Shown here in pieces: positions 63,291 through 64,000 of a DNA stretch of 64,000 bases. Each line of letters opens with the position of its first letter. The first letter of the stretch is position 1. The position numbers were made by a program, and so were the translations under genes. The stretch is from assembly GCA_016196565.1 (NCBI GenBank), contig JACPXK010000042.1:14931-78930 (forward strand), read 5' to 3'. The notes beneath the pieces were generated by a model. The model saw only the letters and a list, made by a program, of their open reading frames with translations, searched no databases and was not told where the DNA came from. This DNA comes from Candidatus Omnitrophota bacterium (GTDB taxonomy: Bacteria; Omnitrophota; Omnitrophia; Omnitrophales; Aquincolibacteriaceae).

Positions 63291-64000
63291 GTGAATCCTA
63301 TTGTCATTGTTCCCACCTATAATGAACGGAAAAATATTCGCGAGCTGATTGAAACCATCGTTCAAGAAGCCCCGCATCCGAATCTTCACATTCTTGTTGT
63401 TGACAGCGCATCTCCGGACGGCACGGCAAAAACCGTTCGCTCTTTGCAAAAAGATTATCCTTTTCTCCACCTTTTGTGTCAGGAAGCCAAGCTTGGTTTG
63501 GGGCGTGCCTATTTAGACGGTATGAAATGGGTGTTGGAACGTCCTTATGATTGTGTGATTACCATGGACGCGGATTTTTCCCATCATCCCCGTTATCTTA
63601 AAAGTTTTTTGGAAAGCGCCAAAGATCATGATTTGGTGGTGGGCTGCCGGTATATCCGCGGTGGCGAGTTATGCAATTGGCCTTGGCACCGGCGTTTTTT
63701 GAGCCGCTTTGCCAATGGCTATGCTCATTTTTTGACCGGGCTGCCGCTTCATGATCTGACGAGCGGATTTCATTGTTTTCGCAGCGACCTTCTCAAAAAA
63801 ATTCTTGCCGGAAAAATTATGACGGAAGGCTACGCATTTTTGATCGAGCTTAAACATCAAGCCATTTTGAAAGGCGCGTCGTTTGAAGAAATTCCGATCC
63901 GCTTCAATGACCGGACCAAAGGGCAATCCAAAATTTCCAAACGCGTGATTCTGGAATCCATGATTTTTGTCTGCCGGCTTTTTTTTCAAAGAAATCGTGT
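63291..64000 (+). CDS. Polyprenol-phosphate mannosyltransferase-like GT2 (3'-partial)
   Basis: The frame is open to the window's end (236 codons and part of one more). It starts at GTG 63291 after a weak GGA. VIVPTYNERKNIRELIET, VVDSASPDGTA, GLGRAYLDGM, DADFSHHPRYL and the late IPIRFNDRTKGQSKIS are the DPM1/polyprenol monophosphomannose synthase signatures. It would make lipid-linked mannose or a similar sugar for the GT-C enzymes in this locus. Confidence 0.88.
   Translation, partial: MNPIVIVPTYNERKNIRELIETIVQEAPHPNLHILVVDSASPDGTAKTVRSLQKDYPFLHLLCQEAKLGLGRAYLDGMKWVLERPYDCVITMDADFSHHPRYLKSFLESAKDHDLVVGCRYIRGGELCNWPWHRRFLSRFANGYAHFLTGLPLHDLTSGFHCFRSDLLKKILAGKIMTEGYAFLIELKHQAILKGASFEEIPIRFNDRTKGQSKISKRVILESMIFVCRLFFQRNR

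Overview
The window looks like chromosomal DNA of an uncultured Gram-negative bacterium. Candidatus Omnitrophota (former OP3) is my best guess. Three things support it: a very large modular ORF punctuated by a recurring RSE(T/A)R motif that I associate with that phylum (from memory, not searched); outer-membrane and LPS genes (lptD, gmhA, rfaE2); and a compact single-copy gene layout with many 4-bp ATGA overlaps. No phage, IS element or CRISPR array is visible.

Layout. 1-10073: the 3' part of a giant gene (at least 3,350 codons, open at the window's left edge). 10109-16230: lipA, a lipoyl/biotinyl-like protein lacking its modifiable lysine, an AlaC-type aminotransferase, then murI-queC-queE-rph-rdgB; rdgB runs antisense into a tRNA-Val gene. 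16497-24104: a 30-codon basic peptide, then thrS-infC-rpmI-rplT-pheS-pheT-rarA; both ThrRS and PheT lack their usual accessory N-terminal domain. 24182-26600: a STAS-PilZ protein, a candidate small RNA with strong promoter and terminator, then a DUF1844/flippase-like/Trm112-like trio. 26734-34864: accB-accC, an AmaP-like protein, PPi-type phosphofructokinase, heptose genes, thiE, a PfkB kinase, tRNA-Gly, a YHS protein, a SAM-cleaving DUF62 enzyme, a NUDIX hydrolase and tRNA-Thr. 34866-43549: rpoN divergent from accD, a sugar-ABC ATPase without permeases, two diguanylate cyclases and lptD.

43572-64000 is one long surface-polysaccharide locus. It has nucleotide-sugar genes (ugd, rmlA, rmlB, rmlD without rmlC, a wbpA-like dehydrogenase, a GalE/WbpP-like epimerase, uxs, an Rmd-like reductase), five GT2 glycosyltransferases, three large multi-pass membrane proteins (one apparently frameshifted), SAM methyltransferases, and a reverse-strand trio of GT2, Fe(II)/2-oxoglutarate oxygenase and TylF-like methyltransferase. 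Together with lptD and the heptose genes this points to a decorated LPS or capsule containing uronic acid, xylose and 6-deoxysugars.

The most unusual items are the giant RSExR-punctuated ORF, the lysine-less lipoyl-like protein beside lipA, paired domain loss in ThrRS and PheT, the candidate small RNA at 24958-25041, and palindromes set into the accB and rpoN/accD promoter regions. All calls are from reading the sequence; no database search was run.
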